A stretch of 64,000 bases of DNA from Flammula alnicola. Taxonomy: Eukaryota > Basidiomycota > Agaricomycetes > Agaricales > Strophariaceae. Each line of letters begins with the position of its first letter. The stretch's first letter is position 1. Both the position numbers and the translations under genes were made by a program. Positions 37,151-52,443 of this stretch are shown here, in pieces. Location: contig JADNRV010000026.1 in the NCBI GenBank assembly GCA_015499995.1, forward strand, positions 372,001 to 436,000, read 5' to 3'. The notes under the pieces are model-generated. The model did no database searches. It saw only the letters and a list, made by a program, of their open reading frames with translations, and had not been told where the DNA came from.

Positions 37151-38737
37151 ATGACAGTTCCGTTAGAGAAAGCTCAGTCATCTTCAGCTGCGATTTCTGA
37201 AAAATCCGAAGACCTTTGGGAGGCACAAGACAACGTGGACACTCGGAACCCTGTGGTGAAGAGCTCCGAATTTGCGTACAGGGTGATTTTAAAGGCATCT
37301 AGTCTTCCTCGGCTCGGAGTCCGCTAATGTGACGGCATTTCCTTTTCATACGTACGCAGGCAACCGATTTGGTGCACATCAACAACGACGGCGTAAAGCA
37401 CGCAGCAAAGCACGTTAGTACACACTTGCTTTCAATCTCATGACCTTTCAGAAGAGTCCTTATCCGCGCAATGCATGTGCAGATCCGGCAGAAGCTCTTG
37501 GTGGAATCATATACCCCGCGGACGTGGCGCACGCATCCTCTCCATATATGTCCTTCAGAGCCATACAACCCTGAAGACTCCCTGAACAAATCAGTACTTG
37601 ACTGGATATTTCTTATCTCCTCCCTGAACTTCAGTTTCTGGTCAGAAAAGGAAGGCCGACCCGATCGATACGGCGTGGAATGGCTCTCTGGGTGGGATTC
37701 GGACGAGAAGAAAGTATGGACGGGATATTGGTCTCTAGTCGCATCTCTAAATAGAGGTTGGCTCTAGCTTCAATTTTGAAAGAGTTTTCTATCTTGCTTA
37801 TTTCCTCTTACAGCGCTTGAGGAGGATATACCCATCACCGATCCTCAGTTCTACTCTTCGGAAACTCTGTGCCCAGATAGTCTCATTGAATATGTGTTCC
37901 GAGAAGCCAAGCAATCCAGCGAGCCAATACCTCTCTTACGAGAACGTATAGCGGTCATGCGCGAAGTAGGCTTCATTCTGTGTAACGTATGTAAATTTGA
38001 ACGTGTCGAATCTGAGAGGGTATGCTTAACTTTGACTTTACATAGAGTTATGGAGGCTCTTTCAAAGGTTTCCTTGACGAATTTCAGAGGAAGCACGATG
38101 GCCAAGGGACATCGATCGACCTAGTAAAGATGGTCACCACTACATTTCCCGCATTCCGAGACGAAGTTTACTATGAAGGAACTAAAGGTCATTATTTTTA
38201 CTCATCCTTTTCAACTCGGGCATGGAGCTCACAGAATATCTCATTTCAGTATGTCTTTGGAAGCGTGCCCAGATCCTTGTTGCAGAAGCATGGGCTGCGT
38301 TCTACCCTGCCTCATCCGATAGCCCCCACCCCCTATTCCCCGGCCCACAAGGCCCAGAAATCAGCCGCCTCACGATGTTCGCCGACTACCGTGTCCCCCA
38401 GATCCTGCACCACCTCTGTATCCTCACGTACCCGGCCTCTCTCCTCCGCAAACTGCACGGTCTGGTGCCACTCGCTCCAGGCTCGAGAGAAGAGCTCAGT
38501 CTACGCTCGGCAAGTATCATTGCCGTCGAGCTGGTCCGCGAAGAGATTCTGCGGCTAATAAAGGAGGAGGGCGGCGACAGCGATGGTGCTTCTAAGGCTG
38601 GAGCTGTGAGCAGCGTCCTTATCGACTTCTATTTGTGGGATCTTGCGAAGAAGGTGGAAAGTGGAGAGGAGAAGATTGAAGGCGTCGAGACAGCTGAGAT
38701 GGTGCCCATACACAGGACGAGGAGCATCTGGTACTAA
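37151..38737 (+). CDS. QNG1: Queuosine salvage nucleosidase QNG1 (DUF2419/C9orf64 family)
   Basis: Releases queuine base from queuosine 5'-monophosphate so that it can be reinserted into tRNA. The N-terminus MTVPLEKAQSSSAAISEKSE is short; the domain begins NPVVKSSEFAYRATDLVHIN and NDGVKHAAKHIRQKLLVE, continues WRTHPLHICPSEPY, VLDWIFLISSLNFSFWSEKE, YGVEWLSGWDSDEKKVWTGY, WSLVASLNRALEEDIPITDP, FLDEFQRKHDGQGTSIDLVK and FPAFRDEVYYEGTKVCLWKR, and ends with ISRLTMFADYRVPQILHHLC and LRSASIIAVELVREEILRLI. The order and motifs (FADYRVPQ, HAA, SLNFSFW) are those of this family. Six or so exons. Fungi obtain queuine from outside or from bacteria, so a salvage enzyme fits. Stop at 38735-38737. Confidence 0.9.
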
Positions 38738-39461
38738 AATACATTGGCTTCTTGGCATGTAGTTCGTCACGTTTGGAAATTTCTTTGGGTATTAAGTATC
38801 TCATTTCTCCTTCTCCTTCTCTAGCTCGCCGTGCTTTGTTTTCGACATCATTTGAAGTTCTCCTCTCTCTATATATCTTACTTATCTGTAATATGCATTC
38901 TCTAGAAAGCAATCCCTCCATTGGCATTGCCCCCTAATTGACACAATGGTACAATAGACCGCATTCGTGATGAGACAACATGCCTTCTCCTGCACTAAAC
39001 ATTGCATGAATATCCCATAATTGCTAATAAATAAAACCCTCTCGTTCGTACACCTCGTATGCTTATTGCATTTAATACGCATATCCAGACAGGGAAATTT
39101 TATTACCAGATCAAGCATTGGCCGTTATCAAGCTTTTCGGAGCAATTGGGGGATTGTCGCACGTTTTCGACTTGTCAAGAAATAGCCAGATGGAGGAGGT
39201 TCCGTAACGTAACAGTACAATAATTGATACAAAAATACACATATGTATACATTATCACCTTCACTAGATTACAGAAATACTTGTATATAGATTAGGACGC
39301 TACATTTGTCTGCGGAGTCGCAGGCTTGAGGCTGAGCTTGCTGCCATTCTACTAAGTAATTCCCATGTGGTGACTCTGAGGTCAACACTATACACAACCT
39401 GTGCATCATGTGCCATTCCGAATTTTGACCCTTAACTGGACAAAGGGAGAAGGTACCCAAA
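38738..39461. other. Convergent intergenic region
   Basis: About 720 bases between QNG1 and the WD40 gene. It is AT-rich, for example around 39210-39290; no gene was seen. Confidence 0.4.
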
Positions 39462-42113
39462 TCAAGTCAGGAATGTGTCGGGCTGTATTGGGTCGAAGGC
39501 GTCCAAGTCCACGCCTTCTTCCGAGTCCGGCTGTTCAGATTCAGATTCAGACGAACCTGGAGAATTCCACGGTCTCTGAGAAAAAACATCTGCGCCTCCT
39601 TCTTCTCGAAGAATGCTGGATTACGGCGAAATACACATTTTTTAGCATTCCTATTTCTGAGAAAGAATTCATACGGAAGACTTACTGGTCGAATAAGCTC
39701 AGGGTCTGCCGCTCTGCGGCCTCATCCACATCGCCCACTGTCAATGGTCGTACGCCGAGAAGGGCAGACAGGTAATTCGACCTATCTTCATCGTTATCTT
39801 CATCACTCAGCTGCCGAACATTGGCAGGGGAAGGCTGTAGGTTTTGAGTGCACGGGGACGAGGGCGTCGGGCTGTGGAGAAAGATATTTTTCTCAACGCC
39901 TGCAGTTACTACATGAAGGAAATGGGGGTGGAATGCAGCGGTGTTGACAATTGAATTGTGTCCTGAAAAAGGAAGTTCGAAGGGTGAATAATTTATGCAC
40001 TTCTCATGCAAAATCCATAACCAACCTGTTAATCGACAAAGAGGTGTTGAAATCTCAACGGGAACGAATTTTGGTGCTTGACGACCTTCGGTGAATCCTG
40101 GGGAAGACAGATTAGTCGGCGACCCATAGATCGAGGATGTGTGTCGTACCAATAGTAGATGCTGTGCCGTAGGTATCCCACTCATTCCCAGACAATTCCT
40201 TCCTCTGAGCCGTCAACTGGGCGAGTGGTGGGATTTTCCAGATATAGGCACGAAAATCGTCGGAGCCACCGGCATACATATTATCGGTGTCCAGACCTGG
40301 CCCTCCGAACGCGCCGTGCTACATACATATGATGCGTTAGCACAACCGCATTCCTTATTCACTGCCGAAATCGCGACTTACTTTCATAGTACAAGAATTA
40401 GTGTACGTCCTTTGACGGGGCGGATTGGAGGTTCCGTCGGGCAGGTTCTGGCCACTGAGCACAGCAACGGGGTTAGGATCAGATAGAGCATAGATTGTGG
40501 GAAGATAATGCTGCAATCCGCATACAGCTATTTGGTTGGTCTCTCATGAGGGTGTGATCTAGGATGGCGACGTACCAGAAATGTCACAGCAAGTTTAGTT
40601 CCTGTGTTGTACGGGTAAATCTTCGTTGGGAATGGAGAGAATGCTTTGACGACTGACCTTCTCGATCAAACGTGACGCTACTTGATTCGGGATTGCTTAG
40701 ACGGAGCGCTGACTTCCTAGTCAGCTTGGTATTATACTAGTAATATCACGAGAATACGACGAGTCTAGGTCAGGAAACTTGGTTTAGAGCGATATATTCA
40801 CACACTCACCCTCTGGACGATGCCCTCGTTACTTCGTTTGGCGGAAGGACCAAACGCCATGCGGGAATCCCGAAGAAAACTCTTCCTGCACCATCGCTGG
40901 TCATAAATAGATGCTCAATCGTTGGATGATATTGCACAGTTGTCACTTCATTATCTGTCTGAATGGCGTCTTGTGGTACGGCCATGCGATAAGGTTGTCG
41001 TCCATCGTGGCGGATAATTGAACCGTCTTCGCTAAGTAAGATTAGATACGTATTTAGGGCCAGTGGTGGTTAAGGCAATTAATATATGAAGAACAGATGC
41101 TGACCTGGCGCTCATGAAAATTTCATCTTGCGTAGGGTGACAAGTAATTGAACGTATGCTATCCTAGACCGAATTTTACGAGTAAGACTAAGTATTTCAG
41201 TTGAATGAGCAAAGATACTCACAGTATGTTCTCGGAAGATATGATCTGGCGAACTATAGTTTGCAGGTGTCACTGAATTTCCGAGATGTGCGATATCGTA
41301 TTTGTATATCCTCTCACAAGTCCCAGCACTGAAATACGAATCCAGAACCATAAATGGAGTTTTTATAGGGGAGATATTTAGACACGTACGAATAGATGAA
41401 GCGGTTTGTGGCAGAAAAGTCGAGACAGAAGATGTTTCCCTAGAAGTAAACGAAAAAAATTGAGCATCAGAAGCTCACGAAGGGTTATCGAGCACAGAAG
41501 AGGGCTGATCTACTTTTGGTCCTCTCAGAATGTAAGAAGGCGATTTCACATCATCCTGGTGGAAATCCCACAAAAGTATGCGGAGGTCTGGCGCATTGAC
41601 ACGGCAGGTGGGGATAGATTTGAATACAGCACATGCAATAAGTCAGGAAAGTGTTCCAATTAGATGGCCACCCCTGTTACGCACCGTCACCACCACTAGC
41701 TAGAAATCTGCCATCTCCAGAAGAAAAGGCGAGCGCGTTCACGCACGACCTATGCCCTTCGAGTTTCCTAACGTCAAAGGAAGGAGACACCCCCATGTCA
41801 ATCGTCGCTCAAACGCCTCAAAAAGACAAACGGAAATTATCGGAGAATAAGAACATGTCGATCGATGGCCACTCATAATACGACCCAAGTCTGAACCTGA
41901 CGCGGCTGCATACCTCGAATACGGAAACCCATGCGCATTCTCTATGATCGCATTGCTCAGCGCTTGCCTTGCCAAGTACCACGCGCAGTTGTAGGCGGTC
42001 GCGCGAATGCTGGAATATGGACTCGGATAGTGCAACGTCGTGCGTCCTCGAGAATGAGAGCTAGGCATGGAAGACGGTGAGCTTCGGAGATTTGGGACCG
42101 CATTGCCGTCCAT
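39462..42113 (-). CDS. WD40-repeat protein, DCAF5-like (Cul4-Ddb1 receptor type)
   Basis: DCAF proteins present substrates to Cul4-Ddb1 ubiquitin ligases. The chain: MDGNAVPNLRSSPSSMPSSH (disordered), KLEGHRSCVNALAFSSGDGR followed by FLASGGDDLRILLWDFHQDD, then GNIFCLDFSATNRFIYS, DSIRSITCHPTQDEIFMSAS followed by EDGSIIRHDGR, NEVTTVQYHPTIEHLFMTSD, YTNSCTMK, DNMYAGGSDDFRAYIWKIP and GHNSIVNTAAFHPHFLHVVT followed by AGVEKNIFLH. The unusual SCTMK plus GSDDF plus GHxSIVN plus GVEK order is that of human DCAF5. A charged tail ends SEEGVDLDAFDPIQPDTFLT. A dozen or so introns. A CACGTG lies at 42219-42224, 106 bases upstream of the ATG. An upstream GTG-initiated extension was rejected. The ligase role is inferred from family. 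Confidence 0.85.
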
Positions 42114-42323
42114 TTGGACTTGAGTACTGGTGGTCGACAGTATCTGCGGCGTAGTTGTTTTAATGCTCGTCACTCCTTCGACAATCGGTTGTGTGCGGCG
42201 TGCGCTTGCAGTTTACGGCACGTGCATGAGAGGCTAGAGCAAGTTGCGAGTCGGATGGAGTGAGGAAAGTTGGAAACAAAGAGGAAAGAGGAATTACCAT
42301 TCTGGGCGCGTGCCGAAGCTTAT

Positions 42324-42602
42324 CTAATTATACTCGCGGCTCGCCACAATGCCAAGCTTTCTAACTTGGCCAGCTGCTATCGTCAACAACTCGTCAGCGA
42401 AATCCTTGAAACGCGGCAGACGGCTCTCTTCTTCGTGTTCCAAAGAGTTGAACCTTCCAAATATATTTTTAGAAGCCTGAGCTTTTTCCGATTCTCCACT
42501 GGACTTTTGCTGGCTTGAACTGCCAGGTGGCAGGAAAAACCTCGGCTGTACCAAATAAAGTGAATGGGACACATACCTTAAACGAGCGGCGTCCAACACC
42601 AT
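42324..42602 (-). CDS. Weak hypothetical protein
   Basis: Two exons joined by an intron with clean ends (GTATGT...CAG, about 57 bases): MVLDAARL then SSSQQKSSGESEKAQASKNI, FGRFNSLEHEEESRLPRFKD, FADELLTIAAGQVRKLGIVA and SREYN. The sequence is charged and helical in pattern but I recognise no family. It may be the tail of a gene whose upstream exon lies beyond 42602 (a GTAGGT donor and ACGTAG acceptor flank its start). It could also be chance. Confidence 0.35.
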   Translation of the reverse strand: MVLDAARLRYVSHSLYLVQPRFFLPPGSSSQQKSSGESEKAQASKNIFGRFNSLEHEEESRLPRFKDFADELLTIAAGQVRKLGIVASREYN

Positions 42603-45600
42603 GCTACGTAGAGTGGAAATTCCTGCGATCTTAGAGAATACCTACCACGTATACCATGGACAAACCTAGGAGGATTCAGATGTCGAAGCTCGACCGCTCA
42701 TCATGACTGTATCGATCATACATGTTCTTCTGTCGTGGTCGCCTTGAACAACGTATTTTGCCGCACTCGTAAATTTATCCTCGTAAATTTATCCAGTGAA
42801 ATTTTTGAGCATGGTATCATGTACTCATGATACCATCAGAAAAACACTGGTCAACTGGTTGGATTTATCGCATGCTGTGTTACTGCTGGTATCTATAAAA
42901 ATAAAATTTCCTCAATCGAAGACTGATAATACTGTATTATCTTTGAATCTCTACCATGTTTTTACGACACTAGTATTGATGCTGTTAGTACGGTCCAACG
43001 TCTCAAGAACGAAATCATCGTGACATGGTATTTTGGCTTTAACCTTCATGGGAAATTCCAGAGGGTTTTTTCACCGACCCCAGAGTATACAAAAAGAACC
43101 TGATTTCACAAGAAAACTGCATACCTCATCATAACCGTCATCATTGATGAATCACTGCGGTTACAGCCCGAACTGCCTTCGAGAACAATCCTTAGATAGA
43201 ACCAAAAGACAAGGTGCCAGCAAGGCAACGCCGAACATCGTGTACTACAAGGGGGTTTGGGAGGGTAAAGAACTGTTCGCTAAACAGGTAGCTACAGGTT
43301 CTAGAGCCTCGTAAACGCCAGCATATGATTGCTACATGCCATCCTAGGATCTGCGTCGTACGTAGACAGAAAGCCCCACCCGAAGTCGCCGCGCGCGGTC
43401 CAGACAAAGGCTCAACGAAGCCTTCTGAAATGAAAACAAGGTAAAGGTAAAACCTGCTGGTAAAACCCCGAGTTTCCCCGAGTAAGATGATAATAGCTAT
43501 TCGTGCTCGTGGGTACGACGTAGCCTTGGCCCTTCTCTCTCGTCGCCCAGGTGCTATGAAGGAGTAGAACATATCCAGACCACGATCTCGAACACCAGCA
43601 ACGGGCCAGAGGAACATGAAACTTTAACCGGGGGTTACAGCCTCGAGGTCAAGCACGCCAAGTTGAACACCTACACATCGGCCTCGACGGTCCGCTAACT
43701 TCTAAGTGCATGCTTACTTAGAGCCTTATAAGGCTGTTGATCATGACGACACTCAAAGGTACGGTTCGCGGTCGGGGATACACGGAGATTTGATCTCCAA
43801 CTTGAATTCCAAGGACCAAAATGCAGCAAGTTATGTGGCCCCAGTAGACCCCCAGTTTCATGATTGAATAATGCAGAAGATGATCCATGTAGATCAAAGC
43901 CCAAGTTTTCGTAAATGGCTCAGACGCACGTACTTGCGCCATTGATGCATATTTCCGCGTCGGGCCCAGAGGCGAGGCCAGTTGGCCAGAACCTCGTCCC
44001 GTGTGCCCGCCCGACGAGCACCCATGGCCAGCCAAAGTTTGTGGGTAAAACTTAGAGAGGAAAGAAGCGCAGCGGTGTTTAATCATCAATGACAATCACG
44101 ATGATAAGCATTATGGGGCAAGAAATCGAAGGAAGCCTGGTCGAGTTCGAAGAACTACCTAGTGGGAACAGGTGGGGAACAGCTGCAAAGCACCGCCGCA
44201 CCGCATCACAGCATCACCGACACGCAGCGGGAATTCGTTGTTGAACGCAGATCCCCGATCGAAAGAATTCGAGACGAGAGCGATTTTCCAAGAAGCCACG
44301 GTCCACCAGCCGTAGTCGAGTATTGATCATGAAGCGAAGGAGATAAGCCATCGGAAGTCCGTGTCGCTAGGACCTCGCTTTCGTCCTCTCTTGGCATCCC
44401 CGCAGCCCTGCACGCGCGTCTGTCTGTCAGTTCCACACTTCCACACTTCCACTGTTCTAGCCAGGTCCCTTCCCCGCGCGAGGTGGCGCGTGTACATGGA
44501 AGTTGCCAGCCAAATTTAAGGCAAGAACCGATGCCATGCATGCCGATGATCGTACGTCCTTTCTATGTGTACAATTTTACCACCCCGCGAGAGCGAGAAG
44601 GAGAAGGCCCCGTCAGATCACTGTTGCAGCATGGCGGATTCGAATTCGCTGCCACTATGACTGTCATGATCATGCCCGAATGGGCTATTTCCGAAAATCC
44701 TCCTTGTATAGTACACCGTTATGGAGCGTCGGTTACCCATTGTGTGGCGTGTAGTAATGGTGATATTATTATCCGAAATCGGACATGTATAGTACTTGGT
44801 AAGCCTTTCCGAACCCGAACCAAGTCGACACAACTGAGGACAATCATATATTCACGGTGAATATACTTATGAGCTGGGTTCGAGGTACTTTTCTCTCTCG
44901 GCTTCTCGCGGTGTCTTCGTGGAAGAATTATGTAGTGCAATGGCTAACCAGGAGTTTGAAATTCCGGGAGTTTAAAAATCCGTTTTTCTCCCTCAATTCT
45001 CAACCTCTCCTTCTCAAATTTCACAGATATCTTAGTTTCTGTATACTCTTTACGAATATTAATTTTTTGAAAGAGACAGCTCCACGGATTCTTCTGCATC
45101 AAATATCGAACTTCTCCTGACATAAATAAAATAAAATACAGTCACAGAGAACAGGAAAAAAGCTTCGGGCAAAGCTTATTCGCCGTGAGAATTGCAAGGT
45201 AAGAAAAAAAATCGAACTCCTAGTCAGCCATAGTGGAGGTGTTATTCTACGTATGGTAGCGCTCACGTAACTCATACAGAGTCAGACAGGTACATACACG
45301 CTTCCAAGGCCGTCCGTTAGCCCCTCCCGTCTTGAGCATTCCGAGTCGATCCGAGAAGAGGCTACATAGGAGACCTTGCATCTGCATTACTCAGGCTGTC
45401 TGTCAGACTTCCATCGCAACCAAAATAAAACAAGAACAAGCCATCGATATCGATGAGCGGGAACGGTACCAGTATGGCCACGAGCCCGGGCTGATGGCCA
45501 TGGCGTGTTATGACTGCTGATGTGTTATTATTAGTGATAGTAATGGTATACCCAGAGTGGACATGCTAGTACTTACTAGTAGCGCCTTAATTTCCGAAGT

Positions 45601-47259
45601 AATTAATTGTACATGGACGTGGATATGTCCCTCGTTTCCGAGGCTAGTTGCATGGCGATTTGTGGCGAGACACAGCACAGCCGCGACGCCGAGGTGAAAC
45701 AACAACTTTGAGAGCAAGCCGCAACATAGGTGACTGCGTGTATTGTGCACTGCATCTTCTGTCAGTCCGAAACAGCATCAAATTGTAACATGCATCACGT
45801 ATCACCAAGAATACTTTCGAAACTAGCTGTGCGACGCCGGGTTGGCTTTGTAAAAAGCGGACATCCGAGCGTAGTGTGTTCCGAGGTCGCGGAGTGCCTC
45901 GCAGGAGTCGTAGAAGCAGTAGAAGAATTTAAACATTACTCATGGTGCCATAATATCGGTGAGACCACTACATAGATTCTTGAGTCTCGACCAGCTTTGT
46001 AGACTCTCATAGCCTCCCATGGGCAGCGAGAACTCGAGTAAGCGACAACAACGCGTCGTCGCATGGAGATGCGATGGTGATGGAGAAGTCGAAGGACGGC
46101 GAGGTGCATATATGAGATAATGATGTGCGCAGATAGTATCCCAGGCGAGCAACAGACGTGGATTTTAGAATACCCGGCGCGTGAGGGAGTTTCTTGAGCA
46201 CTCGGAGAGTGAGAGAGCAACCCGTAACGTAAGTATGAGGGTGTGCGTACACGCGCGCGGGTGAGGCCTCGAGGTGGCGAGCCTGCTCGAGGCAGCTGCG
46301 CGTGAGACAGACGAAACACAATGGGGGTGGTTGGGTGACTCTTAATGAATGATTTTCCGAGGAGTCTAGGTGCCGTAAGAGCGAGGGATACTATAGGTGT
46401 ACTTGTTAGATTAACTTGTAGGGTGTCGAAATGGACAAGGCTGTCATAGTGAGTGTTGTGAGAGAAGTGCATGTCTGACAGTGGCTGATAGTTGTGGATG
46501 ACATGATGCAGACAGACAGACGCGCGTGGGGGTCCAGGTGTGATGAAAGAAGCCCGGGGCCTGGGTGCCAGTGCCTTGGGGGTGGGCGTGATGCTGGGGA
46601 ACACCGGTAGTTGTTGTGCATGTACGTCAATACGCGACGGCATTGAGACCCATAAAGCGTAATAAGTGGTTTATTGTATAACCTGCTTGCATAATATCGG
46701 AACCGTTTCCATTCCAAAATTCTGATGCGGTGAAATAACAAGAACAAGAAGAAGGATTAAGATAGATTAGGGTAGATACACATACGTGGAAGTGTAGTTG
46801 GGCGCACCCATGGCAAGATTATTAATAAGTCGAGAAGGGTAGCAATGGGGGACAGACAAGGGTTAGTTTGCGCAAGTAAAAATAGACGGAGTTGCGATTT
46901 TTGTGACCGGTATGGTGCGCAATGCGCAAAGAGGAATGGGGTTGGTATGACACGCAATTACAGATTACCCATGAAAGGATATGCAGGTGATTTATGGGCG
47001 CTTGCAAGATAGAGATTTGTAGATTCACATGAATGGAGTCGGGCCGAAGACTACATGTGGGATATCGGAGTGGTTCGTGCCGAAGCGGGAGTTGGTTCGT
47101 CCGCGGCATCTGGGAAGGAGTGCGGGGAAGAAACACTTTTTTTTATTTTCTAATTTCTGACACTTACTCCTTCCCCACACACTTGTCGGCCATATCCCGG
47201 AGAAGGCTGACGTTCTTATAACTAGCTCCTCTCCACTCATTCCACAAACTCTTTCCGCC
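42603..47259. promoter_or_regulatory. Long gene-poor region upstream of creA
   Basis: 4.66 kb without a gene I can support, far longer than any other gap here except 50.2-54.1 kb. It contains a perfect hairpin (42811-42836), a 14-bp tandem duplication (42766-42793), and four SYGGRG-type hexamers at 46526, 46554, 46594 and 47122 that fit the CreA binding consensus. Open frames of up to 235 codons exist on the minus strand (45936-46643) but show no domain or exon structure. It may be an extended creA promoter and 5' leader; a spliced leader or non-coding RNA is possible. Confidence 0.4.
42811..42836. repeat. Perfect inverted repeat, 11-bp arms
   Basis: ATGGTATCATG and its exact reverse complement CATGATACCAT are separated by TACT. 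A 14-base unit (CTCGTAAATTTATC) is also repeated in tandem just upstream at 42766-42793. Confidence 0.8.
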
Positions 47260-50151
<2,892 letters not shown>

Positions 50152-51191
50152 TCCTGATGCTGTCGCCTGGCTCCTTTGCTCCCTTCTGGTCCTTCAACGG
50201 TCCTGCCTTACGAACTCGTGCATCTACCTCCGGAACCGTCCCTCGACTCTGCCCATCCGCCATCCACGCCGGCCCCACCCATACGATTTACACGAATACG
50301 AACCCATGAATGACGCCGTTTCTTTTCTCTTTCTTTGAGTCCGATTTCGATCTACTCTTGTATATACATTTCTCTCCATAAATGCACGCATATACTCACT
50401 CGTATGGTACTTACATCTAGACGCACATAGAATTTCTCCTGTCCTAGTCTCATCTCATCTCATCTCTTTCTTGGCTCTCTTATTTATCTTGTTTATTATC
50501 ATGCACCCCACCTCTCTCTTTTCTCGCTCTCTGGACCTCCCCTACCCACCTCCATGCCTTCTGTGGCCCTTTCATCCATATGCATCTCTCACCCACCCTC
50601 TCTCATGACATAGACATACTTTACATACACCAGTACAGCCCGGTACACCTCGTAATAGTAATACCCCTCCACCTCACCGTAGACAGACATAACCCCGAGC
50701 CAATGGCTGAATCACGGTTTTTTACGGTTACCGTTACGATCCAATGTCAACGCGCGCTTACTATTGCATTGACACACGTTTCGAACATTCTTTTTTCTTG
50801 TTTCTTTCTTTTTGTTCTCTTAGATTTTATCGTTCCGGTACCTACCCTACTTACCTTACGACGCTTAGAGTATTAGACATGGACTCGGCTCATTACTTTT
50901 CTAATTTCTAATGGGTTCATGTTCTTGCTTGCAATGGTATATACTACGTTTTGCACGGTGTCTGGAGTTGCAAAATATTGGGTGTCCATGACTGGGTACA
51001 CTTGGGGTACACCACGTTCTCTGAGACGGCAATTGTTTTCGGGTTTCATTCTGGCCGCCGCGACTTTGGACCCTACATGTGCCGCCGCCCTTTTCCGCGC
51101 GTACGCACACCCCGATATCAGTGCGCGCCCTTTCCATGAGCCACTTTCAGCATTCTCTAAGGGCTGAGCTGGGCGGACAAACAAAGCCAAA

Positions 51192-51556
51192 TGTCCTGCT
51201 GTAACCGTCTTATGTTCGACTTTCCGTGACTCAATCAGTTCAGGACCACGGGGTAGACACCGGTGTTTTCACACGACTATTAGTACCTGGCGAAAGTCAA
51301 CGACGTTACGAGCGGTGGGGGTTGCCGAGGTGCCGTGACATTAGCGGCACTTCTAGAAGGGCTAGTGGGAGTCTTCGGACGCTGGGACCAAGTCCCACAG
51401 CTGGCGTGGGGAATAGGGAGGAGGTTTATACCTCCGGGCGGTCGGACAAATAAGGAGAGAACCTATTTAAGACCCTCACGTCGCCGGCCGAACTGCTCCC
51501 GGTTCAACACCATATACGATATTGGCATCAAATAAAACCCTTGTTAATCAACAACA
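51192..51556 (+). mobile_element. Possible solo LTR of a retrotransposon
   Basis: The stretch starts TGTCCTGCTG and ends ...AATCAACAACA, with a TATA-like CTATTTAAG at 51460-51470 and a polyadenylation-like AATAAA at about 51530, in the order promoter then poly(A) signal seen in LTRs. I found no target-site duplication and no second LTR, and the following 200 bases have no reverse-transcriptase-like code. The call rests on general layout only. Confidence 0.35.
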
Positions 51557-52070
51557 TCGAGCATAATACGACTGAAAAACGCGGTCAAGCCCCATCATTC
51601 GACGCATCAAGGCAGACAGGGTCGCTCCAAGAATATATCGACATGGAAACACTGGGAAACTCGAATGCGGAGACGGAAAGCGGAGTACTAATTACAACAT
51701 TACATATACATTACTTGATCCGGGGCGCCGTAGACACAATGGACTCGCTACAGTTGTTGACTTTCTCGGCCCTGAAACCTTAATTTTCTTTTGGGGATAT
51801 GGAATTCTAGAAAGTCCGCCCCGCCTTTGTTTGCTTTGGTTCTCGACCGAAAATAGGCTGAGCGGCTGTTCTGAGCCATATCGGGCCAAACGCTGGCGTC
51901 AATCCAAAGTCCGAATCCCTGCTGGCTCGCAGGAGCTGCAGGCTCAATGGCGGGATGACCACACGCACGTAGATTTAAAACCAATATATTTTATATGCTA
52001 ATATTAAAAAACAATTTGAAAAGTACACGACGAGGTAAGAAAACGACGGGTTACAGCTAAGTATGGAGGG

Positions 52071-52170
52071 AGTGCCGCAGGTGTTCGTGGGCGTTTGAGG
52101 TGTTCACGAGTGGTTGTGGGTTGCTCGCGAGCCTTCGTAGGTAGTGATAGGCATCCACAGGCGGTCGAGA
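52071..52170. repeat. Direct repeat, copy 1
   Basis: About 100 bases, nearly repeated at 52354-52443. Shared blocks include GTGTTCGTGGGCGTTTGA and TTGCTCGCGAGCCTTCGT, with a few substitutions. The strand is rich in G and T. It is not coding in either copy. Confidence 0.7.
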
Positions 52171-52353
52171 TGGCTGTTACATAGGCCGCTCTGGCTACGT
52201 AGTTGACGTTGCGAAGGAGCATTGTTCGCGACATACCTGGTGGCCCTCCCACTGCCTGGATCCCCCTTCGTGTTCCTGCACTGCCTATGCTCCTGCGGTG
52301 CTGACCGGTGTTTGTGTTTATGGGTGGGTTGTAAGCGTCCACGGGCGGTCCAG

Positions 52354-52443
52354 GGGTGCCACGGGTGTTCGTGGGCGTTTGAAGTGTTCGCGAGTGGTTG
52401 TTGGTTGCTCGCGAGCCTTCGTGGGTGGCGGTAGGCGGTCGAG
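52354..52443. repeat. Direct repeat, copy 2
   Basis: Second copy of the 52071-52170 unit, about 283 bases downstream in the same orientation. It is about 10 bases shorter near the GGCGGTCGAGA end. Confidence 0.7.

Noticed and set aside
42114..42173. N-terminal extension of the WD40 gene
   Set aside because: It would begin at GTG; the ATG at 42111-42113 is the more likely start.
43192..44541. Several 110-140 codon minus-strand open frames
   Set aside because: No family resemblance; overlapping one another as expected by chance in GC-balanced DNA.
45936..46643. 235-codon minus-strand open frame in the creA-side gap
   Set aside because: Starts with ATG but shows no domain, low-complexity composition, and overlaps other frames of equal length; not accepted without transcripts.
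50580..50876. 98-codon open frame after creA
   Set aside because: Lies in pyrimidine-rich 3' flank with a membrane-like but unrelated sequence.
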